In this document: piece by piece, positions 16,848 through 25,720 of the stretch
Layout: every line of letters begins with the position of its first letter
Numbering within the stretch: position 1 is the first letter of the stretch
NCBI GenBank assembly: GCA_964641775.1
Contig: CAZXLK010000007.1
Span: 1-32,184, forward strand
Origin: CAIPFQ01 sp964641775
GTDB taxonomy: Bacteria; Chlamydiota; Chlamydiia; Chlamydiales; SM23-39
DNA: 32,184 nt
Reading direction: 5' to 3'
Notes under the pieces: model-generated
Databases searched by the model: none
The model's input: only the letters and a program-made list of their open reading frames with translations
What the model was told of the DNA's origin: nothing
Position numbers and translations under genes: made by a program

Positions 16848-18467
16848 ATGCTGCAAAGTGAATTAAGTGAAAGTCAAATCAAGATTCTGGAGCATTTTGT
16901 CACGAACACGACGAGCGATATTTTTGTGCTTAGGAATTTACCGGAGGTCATTAAAGGGGCTCTTTTTTCCAGATATTCCAGATCAACGCTGGGGCTTCGG
17001 GCACTTCTTTTAAAAGAATTTATTTTGAATGAGACAATGGCCTTTGATGCCATTGCAGGCAAATTTGGAGAAACGGGCGATGAGCAAATGATCGCGATTC
17101 AAAAAGCGCAAAATTTTTATGATAGAATTTTGGATGGCTATGGCGATGATTCGATCGGAGAGCTTGGCGGCGCTCACCTTGCGATCGAAAATATTTCGAT
17201 GCTAGCTGCCAAAGTGATTGAAGATTGCAGAATCGGCGCCTCTCCTTTAGAAAAATCGACCCGCTACATCTATTTCGATCAAAAAGTCGATGGCCAGTAT
17301 CTCTTTTATCAAGAACCAATCTTGATGACATCAGCATATCGAGAGCTATATTTGGATACTTGCAATTCTCTTTTTAACAGCTATAGCAAGTTGATCCCCC
17401 CGCTGACAGCTCATATTGAAAAAGATTTTCCTAAAGATCCTGAGATTTCCAAAGGGGCCTATACGGCCGCCTTGCGGGCCAAGGTGCTCGATTGCCTTCG
17501 GGGGCTTCTTCCTGCAAGCGCCCTTACCAATATGGGTGTTTATGGCAATGGCCGTTTTTATGAAAATCTGATCCAAAAATTGCATTGCCACAACTTGGCC
17601 GAAATGCAAGAAATCGGGAAAAAAAGCTACGCCGAATTATCAAAGGTCATTCCATCCTTCATTCGAAGATCAGAGCCAAGTCATAAACATTTTCAAAACT
17701 TTGCAGCCTTTTTTGAAACCATGCGCTCCGAAATCCGGCAATTTGCAGAAAAACATTCAAGAGAAGTCACTCAAATGTTTCAGCCGGGAGTGCGCCTTGC
17801 TCATTTTGATCCCGACTCTATCTATAAAGTTGCAGGGAGCTTGCTTTTTGAACACACTGAAGGAAATCTGCAAGAGCTGCAAAATTATTGCCGCACCCTT
17901 CCCGATGAAGAGCTTGCTCTTCTTCTAGATGCAGCATCATCTCCGAGAGAAAACCGGCGTCATAAGTCGCCAAGGGCATTAGAGCATGCTAGCTTTACAT
18001 TTGAGATTTTGGCCGATTTTGGCGTTTATCGCGACTTGCATAGACATCGAATGCTTACCCAAGAAAGGCAGCGCCTCACTTGCAATTATGGCTTTTACAC
18101 TCCACCGGAAATTGTTGGAACCGACATGGAAAAAGAATATGTGGAAGCGATGGAGCGGGGAAAAATGGCTTTTGATGCAATTGCCAAGGAGCTTCCCGAA
18201 GAGGCGCAATATGTCGTCCCCATGGGCTACAATGTCCACTGGTATTTTCATGTAAATCTCAGAGCCCTTCAATGGCTTTGCGAGCTCCGCTCTCAAGCGG
18301 CAGGCCACCCTACCTATCGCTTGATCGCCCAAGAAATGGCCCACCAAGTCAGTAATGCCTTGCCAGGGTTCGAGAGGTTTTTTAAATTTGTCGACTTCAA
18401 TGGCTACGAGCTCGGCAGATTGGGCGCCGAAATTAGGCAAGAAGAAAAGCTAAAAGCGCGAATATGA
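16848..18467 (+). CDS. thyX: Flavin-dependent thymidylate synthase, double-length chlamydial form
   Basis: 539 residues, about twice a typical ThyX. It makes dTMP from dUMP using FAD and methylene-THF. The C-terminal half holds the working-looking signature: DLHRHRMLTQERQRL around residue 400, and NLRALQWLCELRSQAAGHPT followed by AQEMAHQV near 470-500. The N-terminal half has a second, degenerate copy (HLAIENISMLAAKVIEDCRI, then ASPLEKSTRYIYF near 110-143), where the RHR motif is altered. This suggests internal duplication with division of labour. The RBS AGGAAAAG precedes the ATG. First gene of an operon with two permeases and uvrB; it overlaps the next gene by ATGA. Confidence 0.92.
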   Translation: MLQSELSESQIKILEHFVTNTTSDIFVLRNLPEVIKGALFSRYSRSTLGLRALLLKEFILNETMAFDAIAGKFGETGDEQMIAIQKAQNFYDRILDGYGDDSIGELGGAHLAIENISMLAAKVIEDCRIGASPLEKSTRYIYFDQKVDGQYLFYQEPILMTSAYRELYLDTCNSLFNSYSKLIPPLTAHIEKDFPKDPEISKGAYTAALRAKVLDCLRGLLPASALTNMGVYGNGRFYENLIQKLHCHNLAEMQEIGKKSYAELSKVIPSFIRRSEPSHKHFQNFAAFFETMRSEIRQFAEKHSREVTQMFQPGVRLAHFDPDSIYKVAGSLLFEHTEGNLQELQNYCRTLPDEELALLLDAASSPRENRRHKSPRALEHASFTFEILADFGVYRDLHRHRMLTQERQRLTCNYGFYTPPEIVGTDMEKEYVEAMERGKMAFDAIAKELPEEAQYVVPMGYNVHWYFHVNLRALQWLCELRSQAAGHPTYRLIAQEMAHQVSNALPGFERFFKFVDFNGYELGRLGAEIRQEEKLKARI

Positions 18468-19654
18468 ACTCCAAACCTACTCCCGGAAGCCTTATTGGTG
18501 GCATGCTTCTTGTCGCAGGCTGCTGTATTGGCGCCGGAATGCTTGCTCTTCCGGTCCTAACCGGTCTTGCCGGTTTTTTTCCTTCTCTTACTGTTATGAT
18601 TCTTGGCTGGGCCTTCATGACGTTTACCGGTCTTCTTCTTGTGGAGATCACCGGCTGGTTTTTCCACGAGACAAATCTTCTTACCATGGCTCAAGAATCT
18701 CTTGGCATTTCCGGTCGTATGGCAGCTTGGATCTCCTATTTATTTCTTTTTTATTCGCTCCTCGTTGCCTACATTTCTGCAAGCGGCTCCATTTTTTCAG
18801 CCATTTTCGAAGGGATTTTTCACGTCCATATTGCAGAATGGGCAGCATCGGTTTTCTTTACCCTGATTTCTGGCTGGATCATCTATCTCGGGACTCGTCC
18901 TGTCGATCTCATCAACCGCTATCTAATGGGGGGACTGATCGTTGCCTATTTAGGGATGATTGCACTCGGTCTTTCTAAAATTGATCCAAAATTACTGCTT
19001 CACTTTAGTCCAAAATATCTTTTTACCTCGCTGCCGGTTCTAGTGATTTCCTTTGGTTTTAACAATTTGGTTCCAAGTCTTGCATCCTACATGAGAGGAG
19101 ATCTTCAAAGAGTTCGGATTGTAATCATCGGCGGAAGTTTAATTACTTTGGCAGTTTACCTAATCTGGTCTTTTTTCGTTCTTGGCATTGTCCCTTTTGA
19201 AAATCTTCAAGATAGCTACCAAAGAGGAGAAGAGGCCACCTCTGCTCTTCACAAAATCCTTGGGTCAAATCAAGTCACCTATTTCGCAAGAGGCTTTGCC
19301 TTTTTTGCCGTTGTCACCTCATTTCTTGCGCAAGGATTGACCCTCACCCACTTTCTTTCTGATGGCTTTAAAGGAAAATTTAACATCAGGTGGATGGTTC
19401 TTTTGGCATTAGTACCTCCACTCATTTTGGCTCTTTCCTATCCGCAGATTTTCTTTAAAGCTTTAAATTTTGCAGGCGGAATTTTCGCTATGATTCTCTT
19501 TGGCATCCTTCCCACAACGATGGCTTGGATTGGTCGTTATTTTAAAAATTTTACTTCAAATTATCATGTATCAGGCGGCAAGCCCTCATTAATTATCGGA
19601 TTTTGCTTTTCTATTTTTATTATAATTTGCGAGCTTGTTAGAATCTTTACATGA
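18464..19654 (+). CDS. tyrP: Aromatic amino acid permease, TyrP family (copy 1)
   Basis: 396 residues, about 11 membrane helices, in the HAAAP (Trp/Tyr permease) family of proton symporters. The start motif GGMLLVAGCCIGAGMLALPV is the substrate/cation-binding break in helix 1; SFGFNNLVPSLASYM corresponds to the helix 6 region and LAQGLTLTHFLSDG to a later conserved segment. It imports tyrosine or tryptophan from the host. Overlaps thyX and the next permease by ATGA on both sides. C. trachomatis also has two tandem tyrP genes. Confidence 0.92.
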   Translation: MNSKPTPGSLIGGMLLVAGCCIGAGMLALPVLTGLAGFFPSLTVMILGWAFMTFTGLLLVEITGWFFHETNLLTMAQESLGISGRMAAWISYLFLFYSLLVAYISASGSIFSAIFEGIFHVHIAEWAASVFFTLISGWIIYLGTRPVDLINRYLMGGLIVAYLGMIALGLSKIDPKLLLHFSPKYLFTSLPVLVISFGFNNLVPSLASYMRGDLQRVRIVIIGGSLITLAVYLIWSFFVLGIVPFENLQDSYQRGEEATSALHKILGSNQVTYFARGFAFFAVVTSFLAQGLTLTHFLSDGFKGKFNIRWMVLLALVPPLILALSYPQIFFKALNFAGGIFAMILFGILPTTMAWIGRYFKNFTSNYHVSGGKPSLIIGFCFSIFIIICELVRIFT

Positions 19655-20757
19655 AGAATAGATTTCTTGGGGGGATTTTATTAGTAGCCGGGACTACTAT
19701 TGGAGCGGGGATGCTTGCAATTCCCGTCGTTACCGCATTTGGCGGCTTTTTTCCTTCTCTTTGCCTTCTGTTATTTTGCTGGCTTTTCTTCTTTCTGACT
19801 GCATGGCTGATCCTTGATGTCAATCTCGCCTGCCCTGGTGAGCCAAATCTCATTAGCATGGTAGGCAGGTCACTAGGAAAATGGGGAAAAGCCGTTTGTT
19901 GGATTACCTATCTTCTCCTTCTCTATTCATTAACTGCAGCCTATATTGCTTCAGGCGCGCCCATATTTTTAAATGGGATCCAAACGATTACAGGCTGGAA
20001 TCTACCAACTGCTGTAGGACCCATTTTTCTTCTCATTCTTTTTGGGATTTTTGTTTATCTCGGCACCCGAATCGTGGACCGAGTCAATCGCCTCTTTATG
20101 GGAGCGCTTGTCATCTCTTACATTCTTCTCATTCGATTTTTGCCCTCTCAAATTCATGCAGATCTTCTGCAACGCTCCAACTTTTCAGCCATTTGGATGG
20201 CAGTTCCTGTCCTTTTTACCTCGTTCGGATTTCATATCATTATCCCAACACTTACGACCTACCTCCATCACGATAAGAAAAAATTACGGCTTGTCATCTT
20301 TTTGGGGAGTTTATCGGCATTTGTTTTCTATGTGATTTGGGAATTTTTAGTTCTAGGCACAACTCCTCTTTCGGCATTAGAAACTGCCTGGAAACCGGCC
20401 GCTTCTTTGAATATGGCTATTTTTTCTTTTTTTGCTATCATCACCTCTTTTTTAGGAGTCTCACTCAGCCTCTCTGACTTTTTGGCCGATGGGCTTCATA
20501 TGAGAAAATTTACTTGGGGACGGGAATTTGCCTGCCTTCTTACCTTTATCCCGCCGCTTCTTTTTGTCTATGCCTATCCTGAAGGATTTATTCTGGCTTT
20601 ACAATACGCCGGAGTCTTTGTCGCTATTGTCCTTTGCATCTTGCCGGCTCTGATGGCTTGGAAACTTCCCCGCTACCGCTCTTTTTCAAGGCGAGCCCTT
20701 CTTCTTTTTGTTATACTTGTATCTCTCATCGGGATAGGGATTGCATGTTCAAGTTAA
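19651..20757 (+). CDS. tyrP: Aromatic amino acid permease, TyrP family (copy 2)
   Basis: 368 residues, paralogous to the preceding gene along its length: GGILLVAGTTIGAGMLAIPV in helix 1, SFGFHIIIPTLTTYLHHDKK in the middle, GVSLSLSDFLADGL later. The two copies differ enough that the duplication is old, and they may prefer different substrates. The C-terminus overlaps the uvrB start by 13 bases. Confidence 0.92.
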   Translation: MKNRFLGGILLVAGTTIGAGMLAIPVVTAFGGFFPSLCLLLFCWLFFFLTAWLILDVNLACPGEPNLISMVGRSLGKWGKAVCWITYLLLLYSLTAAYIASGAPIFLNGIQTITGWNLPTAVGPIFLLILFGIFVYLGTRIVDRVNRLFMGALVISYILLIRFLPSQIHADLLQRSNFSAIWMAVPVLFTSFGFHIIIPTLTTYLHHDKKKLRLVIFLGSLSAFVFYVIWEFLVLGTTPLSALETAWKPAASLNMAIFSFFAIITSFLGVSLSLSDFLADGLHMRKFTWGREFACLLTFIPPLLFVYAYPEGFILALQYAGVFVAIVLCILPALMAWKLPRYRSFSRRALLLFVILVSLIGIGIACSS

Positions 20758-22736
20758 AAGCTGATTTTCAACCGGCGGGCGACCAGCCGGAAGCAATCGA
20801 TAGGCTCACTGCCGGAGTGATTGCCGGCAAAAAAGCCCAAGTTCTTCTTGGCATTACAGGATCAGGCAAAACCTACACCATGGCCAATGTGATCCAAAAA
20901 TCCTCCAAGCCCGCCCTAATCCTTGCGCATAATAAAACTTTAGCAGCCCAGCTTTACCAAGAGTTTAAAGGATTTTTTCCTCAAAATGCCGTCGAATATT
21001 TTGTCTCTTATTACGACTACTATCAACCTGAAGCCTACATTCCAAGAACAGACACCTACATTGAAAAGGATATGGCGATTAATGATCGGATCGACAAAAT
21101 GCGGCTTAGCGCTACTCGCTCTCTCATCGAAAGACCCGATGTCATCATCGTGGCATCGGTCTCTTGTATTTATGGCTTGGGAACGCCCGAATATTACAGC
21201 CAAATGCAATTAAAGCTTGCGGTTAAACAGGAAAGCCGCCGAGACGATGTGCTTCTTCATCTTGTTGAAATGCATTATAAACGTGGCGACTATGACCTTA
21301 CTCGGGGAACTTTTCGAGCTAGGGGCGATGTTTTAGAAATCGTCCCCGCATACGAAGATGATCTTGCTTACCGGGTTGAATTTTTTGGCGACGTTATCGA
21401 AAGGATCTCGAGAATCGATCCGCTAACAGGAAAAGTGAGGCAGCGTCTTGAGGCGATCAGTATTTTTCCGGGATCTCACTTTGTAACGCCGGAGTCCGTC
21501 CGTTTTGATGCGATCCAAACCATTCGGAGTGAACTTGAAGGAAGAATTGGGTTTTTTGAAAGCGAAAATCGCCTCGTCGAGGCGCAACGGATCAAAGAAA
21601 GGACCCGCTACGATTTAGAAATGATCCGAGAAATCGGCTTTTGCAAAGGGATTGAAAATTATTCCCGCCATTTTTCAAAAAGGCTGCCGGGCCAAGCGCC
21701 GCCGTGTTTGATCGATTATTTTCCTGACGATTTTCTTTTCTTTATCGATGAGTCGCACCAAACGCTGCCTCAGCTCCACGCGATGTATAATGGCGATCGG
21801 GCCCGAAAGCAATCTCTTGTCGAATTTGGCTTCCGCCTCCCGTCTGCCTTTGACAACCGCCCGCTAAAATTCGAAGAGACCTATCAAAAATTCAGGCAGA
21901 TCATTTACGTATCGGCAACTCCCGGCCAGTGGGAAATTGAAGAGGCAGAAGGGGACGTTGTGCAGCAAATCATCCGTCCCACCGGGCTTCTCGATCCTTC
22001 GATTGAAATCAGACCTGCAACCGGACAAGTCGATGATTGCCTGGAAGAGATTCGGAAAGAATCAGAGCTTGGCGGTCGCATTCTTGTAACGACTCTTACC
22101 AAAAAACTCTCGGAAGATCTCTCCAAATATCTTACTGATATTGGAGTGAAGGCCAAATATCTTCATTCTGATATCGATACCTTGGAAAGGATGCAAATTC
22201 TCAAAGCGCTTCGTCTCGGAGAATTTGATGTTTTAGTCGGGATCAATCTTTTACGAGAAGGGCTCGATCTTCCGGAAGTTGCTCTTGTTGTCATTCTCGA
22301 TGCCGATAAAGAGGGCTTTCTTAGATCCGAGACTGCCCTCATCCAAACCTGCGGAAGAGCTGCCCGCAATGTCCGAGGAAGAGTGATTCTTTACGCAGAT
22401 AAACAAACAAAAGCAATCCAAAGCGCTGTGGCAATTACTCAAACAAGAAGGGCTCTACAACAAGATTACAATGAAAAACATGGCATCATTCCACAATCTG
22501 TTAAAAGGGAGCAGGCAACTTCTCTTGAAGAGACTTTTGGCTTTCCCGAGCTTCCGCCCGAGCCCGAAAAGAAAAAAGATGCCCTCGATATCCCCAATCT
22601 CGAAGCCAAGATCAAAGAATGCGAACAAGAGATGCGCCTTGCTGCCAAAGAGCTTCGCTTCGAAGATGCCGCCAGAGCTCGCGATCTCATGCGCTACTAC
22701 CAAAGCCTCGAAATGATGAAATCCAATTCTGAATGA
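20745..22736 (+). CDS. uvrB: UvrABC excinuclease subunit B
   Basis: 663 residues, full length. Damage-verification helicase of nucleotide excision repair. I chose the ATG at 20745 (MFKLKADFQPAGDQPEAI) because it matches the known N-terminus and follows AGGGA; an in-frame ATG at 20634 lies wholly within the permease gene. Seen: Walker A GITGSGKT (36-43), the beta-hairpin YYDYYQPEAYIP that inserts at lesions, FFIDESHQTLPQ (Walker B region), helicase motifs GINLLREGLDLPEV and QTCGRAARNVRG, and a C-terminal UVR domain (LRFEDAARARDLM) for UvrA/UvrC contact. Last gene of the thyX operon. Confidence 0.97.
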   Translation: MFKLKADFQPAGDQPEAIDRLTAGVIAGKKAQVLLGITGSGKTYTMANVIQKSSKPALILAHNKTLAAQLYQEFKGFFPQNAVEYFVSYYDYYQPEAYIPRTDTYIEKDMAINDRIDKMRLSATRSLIERPDVIIVASVSCIYGLGTPEYYSQMQLKLAVKQESRRDDVLLHLVEMHYKRGDYDLTRGTFRARGDVLEIVPAYEDDLAYRVEFFGDVIERISRIDPLTGKVRQRLEAISIFPGSHFVTPESVRFDAIQTIRSELEGRIGFFESENRLVEAQRIKERTRYDLEMIREIGFCKGIENYSRHFSKRLPGQAPPCLIDYFPDDFLFFIDESHQTLPQLHAMYNGDRARKQSLVEFGFRLPSAFDNRPLKFEETYQKFRQIIYVSATPGQWEIEEAEGDVVQQIIRPTGLLDPSIEIRPATGQVDDCLEEIRKESELGGRILVTTLTKKLSEDLSKYLTDIGVKAKYLHSDIDTLERMQILKALRLGEFDVLVGINLLREGLDLPEVALVVILDADKEGFLRSETALIQTCGRAARNVRGRVILYADKQTKAIQSAVAITQTRRALQQDYNEKHGIIPQSVKREQATSLEETFGFPELPPEPEKKKDALDIPNLEAKIKECEQEMRLAAKELRFEDAARARDLMRYYQSLEMMKSNSE

Positions 22737-22748
22737 GATGTGGAATCA

Positions 22749-23191
22749 GGAATAAGAAGAAATATTGCTATTTTATCATGCAAATCATGCACATCCTTCC
22801 CCATCTTGTTTTTTTGTAAATCTAAGAGCCCCTGAAAAGTCACCGGCTCTATCACCAGCGGCAAAATCATCCACAAAAACTATCAGAGCAAGCTAGCTAG
22901 GATGGAAAAGGGAACATGATAAATTAGGATATGCCTGATACGCATGATAGGAATAAGAAGAAATATTTCTATTTTATCATGCAAATCATGCACATCCTTC
23001 CCCATCTTGTTTTTTTGTAAATCTAAGAGCCCCTGAAAAGTCACCGGCTCTATCACCAGCGGCAAAATCATCCACAAAAACTATCAGAGCAAGCTAGCTA
23101 GGATGGAAAAGGGAACATGATAAATTAGGATATGCCTGATACGCATGATAGGAATAAGAAGAAATATTTCTATTTTATCATGCAAATCATG
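22749..23191. repeat. 201-bp tandem duplication, 2.2 copies
   Basis: This fills most of the gene-free stretch between uvrB and gmd. Copy 1 spans 22749-22949, copy 2 22950-23150 and partial copy 3 23151-23191. Copies differ at very few positions (for example ATATTGC against ATATTTC). The junctions are centred on the palindrome AGAAATATTTCT and flanked by 23-base arms that pair in 19 positions (GGATATGCCTGATACGC.. against its partner ..GCAAATCATGCACATCC). The copies contain no convincing gene; the short minus-strand frame at 22883-23077 is just the repeat read through. From 23192 to 23271 there is only AT-rich sequence, probably the gmd promoter. Confidence 0.9.
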
Positions 23192-23271
23192 TTTTAAGTG
23201 AAAATTTGTAATATATTTATAACTCATGTTAATTTTTGATATTATATTTTATTAAGTAAATGCGAGGTAAT

Positions 23272-24318
23272 ATGAAAAAAGCAATAATAACTGGAATTAC
23301 TGGGCAGGATGGTTCTTATCTTGCGGAATTTTTGCTGGATAAAGGGTATGAAGTGCATGGGCTTGTTCGAAGATCGTCGTCGCCAAATCTATCGAGGATT
23401 CAAGAGCTATGCGAAGATAGAGCTTTGGAGAAAAGATTGTTTCTCCATCAGGGAGATTTGGGGGATTTTTCGAGCATCAAGAACATGATCGAAAAAGTAG
23501 ACCCTGACGAGATTTACAATATGGGGGGAATGAGCCATGTCCAGGTATCTATTGCAACTCCTGAATATACGGCTGATGTGAATGGGCTTGGCGTTTTGAG
23601 GATCCTTGATCTTATACGGGGATATAACAATAAAATCCGTTTTTATCAGGCCTCGACTTCTGAATTATATGGAAAAGTACATGAGATTCCTCAAACAGAA
23701 AAAACTCCTTTTTATCCCCGCTCTCCTTATGGCGTTGCTAAATTGTATGCATACTGGATCGTAGTAAACTATAGAGAAGCCTATGATCTTTATGCTTGCA
23801 ACGGAATCCTTTTCAATCACGAAAGTCCCAGAAGGGGCGATTCCTTTGTCACTCGTAAAATCACACAAGGAGCTGCAAGGATCGCTCACGGGCTGCAAGA
23901 TAGACTTTTGCTTGGAAACTTGGAGAGTCAAAGAGATTGGGGATATGCAAAAGATTATGTGGAAGGCGTATGGCTCATGCTCCAAAAAGAAAAGCCGGCA
24001 GATTATATCTTAGCAACCGGGCAAACCACAACGGTTCGTAAATTCGTTGAACTTGCATTTGGAGAGGCAGGAATTACTTTGGAGTGGCAAGGCAAAGGGT
24101 TTGAGGAAAAAGGGATTGATTCGGCAACCGGGAAAATACTTGTCGAAATTTCTCCTGAATTTTTCCGCCCTACCGAAGTTGATCTTCTCATTGGCGACCC
24201 ATCCAAGGCAAAAAAAGAGCTCGGCTGGACTGCTAAAACCTCTCTCAAAGAGCTCGTCCAAATGATGATGCAGACAGATTTGGAAGAAACTTTGAAAAGA
24301 AAAGCAATATTTGTTTAG
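23272..24318 (+). CDS. gmd: GDP-mannose 4,6-dehydratase
   Basis: 348 residues from the ATG at 23272, which follows GCGAGG; an ATG at 23260 lies upstream of that site. SDR-family enzyme converting GDP-D-mannose to GDP-4-keto-6-deoxy-D-mannose, the entry to GDP-fucose, GDP-rhamnose and related sugars. Seen: NADP loop TGITGQDGSYLAE (residues 7-19), YNMGGMSHVQVS, catalytic TSE (129-131) and YGVAK (Y153, K157), GILFNHESPRRG, and RDWGYAKDYVEG. MGGMS replaces the more usual LGAQS. First gene of the accessory island; no signal peptide, so cytosolic. Confidence 0.95.
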   Translation: MKKAIITGITGQDGSYLAEFLLDKGYEVHGLVRRSSSPNLSRIQELCEDRALEKRLFLHQGDLGDFSSIKNMIEKVDPDEIYNMGGMSHVQVSIATPEYTADVNGLGVLRILDLIRGYNNKIRFYQASTSELYGKVHEIPQTEKTPFYPRSPYGVAKLYAYWIVVNYREAYDLYACNGILFNHESPRRGDSFVTRKITQGAARIAHGLQDRLLLGNLESQRDWGYAKDYVEGVWLMLQKEKPADYILATGQTTTVRKFVELAFGEAGITLEWQGKGFEEKGIDSATGKILVEISPEFFRPTEVDLLIGDPSKAKKELGWTAKTSLKELVQMMMQTDLEETLKRKAIFV

Positions 24319-24336
24319 AGGTTGCGAACAGCCTCT
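24317..24336. terminator. Hairpin at the convergent end of gmd
   Basis: AGAGG...CCTCT with an inner TG/CA pair around CGAA. It overlaps the gmd stop and abuts the stop of the convergent gene. Short, without a T-run. Confidence 0.4.
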
Positions 24337-25016
24337 TAAGAAGATGCCCTTCGCAGTATGGTAAAACCGTGGTTGTTGGTTTTTCTCTCTTGCAAAGTCC
24401 ATTCCGGATGGCGAGATAAAAAATCAACAACTGCGGGCCAGAGCCCTTTTTTCGTCCGGTCAATATATGGAGGATATTCGGAGTAATCTCCATTGTAAGA
24501 ACTGTCATCTGCATTGCCCCATGGATCGCTGGTGTCATGCATGCAGATGATTTTTGTGACTTTGTGTGAAAATTTTTCCAATTCATAGGTCATATGGCAA
24601 TAGGTGTGCAAAGAGTCAATGAAAAGCAAATCCGTTTCGGGAATGTCGATTTCCATATCGTTTGCCGGCCAAAATTCAAATTGAATCTCATTGCCTTGAG
24701 AGAGCCTTTTTGCAAGACTTAGTTTGCTTGCCGGAGGAAATGCGAGATCAATTCCCAAATAAGAGCGGGTTTTTTCTTGGGTTTCCGATAAGCCTTGCAA
24801 AATTCCCCACGTAGAAACAATATCGCGTACTCCAATTTCAATTGCGGAGCTGCATTCACGGGCAAGTTCTCTGAGAGTGGGCAAATGCTCATAGATGTCA
24901 GATTCCCTAGTGGAATGGATCCGATATTGCCTCTCAAGCCCATTTGCATCCGCAATGCAGCAATTGCCAATTTGTAAATTTGCAATGCAAATCAAAATAA
25001 AAAAGACAATTCTCAT
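24336..25016 (-). CDS. Signal-peptide-bearing methyltransferase-fold protein (A)
   Basis: 226 residues. It starts with a hydrophobic leader (MRIVFFILICIANLQIGNC) that looks like a Sec signal peptide or anchor. The rest resembles a class I SAM-dependent methyltransferase of the Methyltransf_24 / cephalosporin-hydroxylase-like group: SAIEIGVRDIVSTWG as a degenerate motif I, SYLGIDLAFP as the acidic second strand, TDLLFIDSLHTYCHMTYELE as the strand-4 region, and IICMHDTSDPWG. The tail WPAVVDFLSRHPEWTLQERK is common in this group. A leader on a SAM-fold enzyme is odd. It runs in the same direction as two further leader-bearing genes. Substrate unknown; a sugar methyl donor role is a guess from context. 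Confidence 0.65.
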   Translation of the reverse strand: MRIVFFILICIANLQIGNCCIADANGLERQYRIHSTRESDIYEHLPTLRELARECSSAIEIGVRDIVSTWGILQGLSETQEKTRSYLGIDLAFPPASKLSLAKRLSQGNEIQFEFWPANDMEIDIPETDLLFIDSLHTYCHMTYELEKFSHKVTKIICMHDTSDPWGNADDSSYNGDYSEYPPYIDRTKKGLWPAVVDFLSRHPEWTLQERKTNNHGFTILRRASS

Positions 25017-25025
25017 AAAATCCTT

Positions 25026-25679
25026 TTACTGAAGCTCATGAAGACTCCAGCAGTTATTTCCGACTTCGATTCTTAAGCGATGTTCCTTGGCAAATGTATG
25101 CACTGCTTTCACAATGGGGAAATGGTGCCAATCATCTCCGCAAATAATCCCATGTCCTTGAACAAAAGGATACCACGCCTGAATATCCGCATATACCGAA
25201 TCATAATCATGTGAGGCGTCAATATAAATGAGATCGGGAAGGGGAAGACTCATCTCGGCATACATTTTAGCTGCCTCCAAGCTATCCATCCGAATAGGGA
25301 CAATTTTATCTGTTAAATTTGCGTGAATTACATTGGATAGAAACTGCTCATAAAGCCGAAATAGCACTGGCGAATGAAAAGAGGCTCCTACTTGATGCTC
25401 TACAGATCCTTTCCAGTGATCAACAGCATAAACCTTTCCATTCGGAGGCAGTAGAGTTGCCATATGTCTCGTCGACAGTCCAAGCCAACAGCCTACTTCA
25501 ACAACCGTTTTCACATTCCCCGCTTTAATCAACTGTTCGATTCTATCAGCATTGGCGTACCATCCTCCCGAATCAAAAGGAAAAACACATTCAATACTAG
25601 AATATGGCTCCGGGAGCTCATCTATTGGCTCTCCTTGAAGAGAGGCGATGAAAACAAAAAGCAATAACAAAAAATTCAT
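25026..25679 (-). CDS. Signal-peptide-bearing methyltransferase-fold protein (B)
   Basis: 217 residues with a clear signal peptide (MNFLLLLFVFIASLQG|EPID). The mature part is a class I SAM methyltransferase, Methyltransf_24 type: VKTVVEVGCWLGLSTRHMA (motif I), KVYAVDHWKG (acidic strand 2), DKIVPIRMDSLEAA, and DLIYIDASHDYDSVYADIQA followed by GIICGDDW. Motif I is intact, so SAM binding is plausible, although SAM is normally cytosolic. It lies nine bases downstream of nothing but protein A's start, so A and B are likely co-transcribed. Related to A by fold but not a close duplicate. Confidence 0.75.
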   Translation of the reverse strand: MNFLLLLFVFIASLQGEPIDELPEPYSSIECVFPFDSGGWYANADRIEQLIKAGNVKTVVEVGCWLGLSTRHMATLLPPNGKVYAVDHWKGSVEHQVGASFHSPVLFRLYEQFLSNVIHANLTDKIVPIRMDSLEAAKMYAEMSLPLPDLIYIDASHDYDSVYADIQAWYPFVQGHGIICGDDWHHFPIVKAVHTFAKEHRLRIEVGNNCWSLHELQ

Positions 25680-25720
25680 AGGGGGACATCATAAAATTTT
25701 GTTTGATATTACGCAAGATT

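Noticed and set aside
20634..20744. Upstream in-frame extension of uvrB
   Set aside because: Lies in permease coding sequence and is not part of UvrB; the ATG at 20745 has a ribosome site and the known N-terminus.
22883..23077. 64-codon minus-strand frame across the tandem repeat
   Set aside because: Starts with TTG, has no ribosome site, spans the repeat junction and resembles no protein; it is repeat read-through.
22749..23191. CRISPR array
   Set aside because: Units are contiguous 201-bp copies with no spacers and no cas genes nearby.
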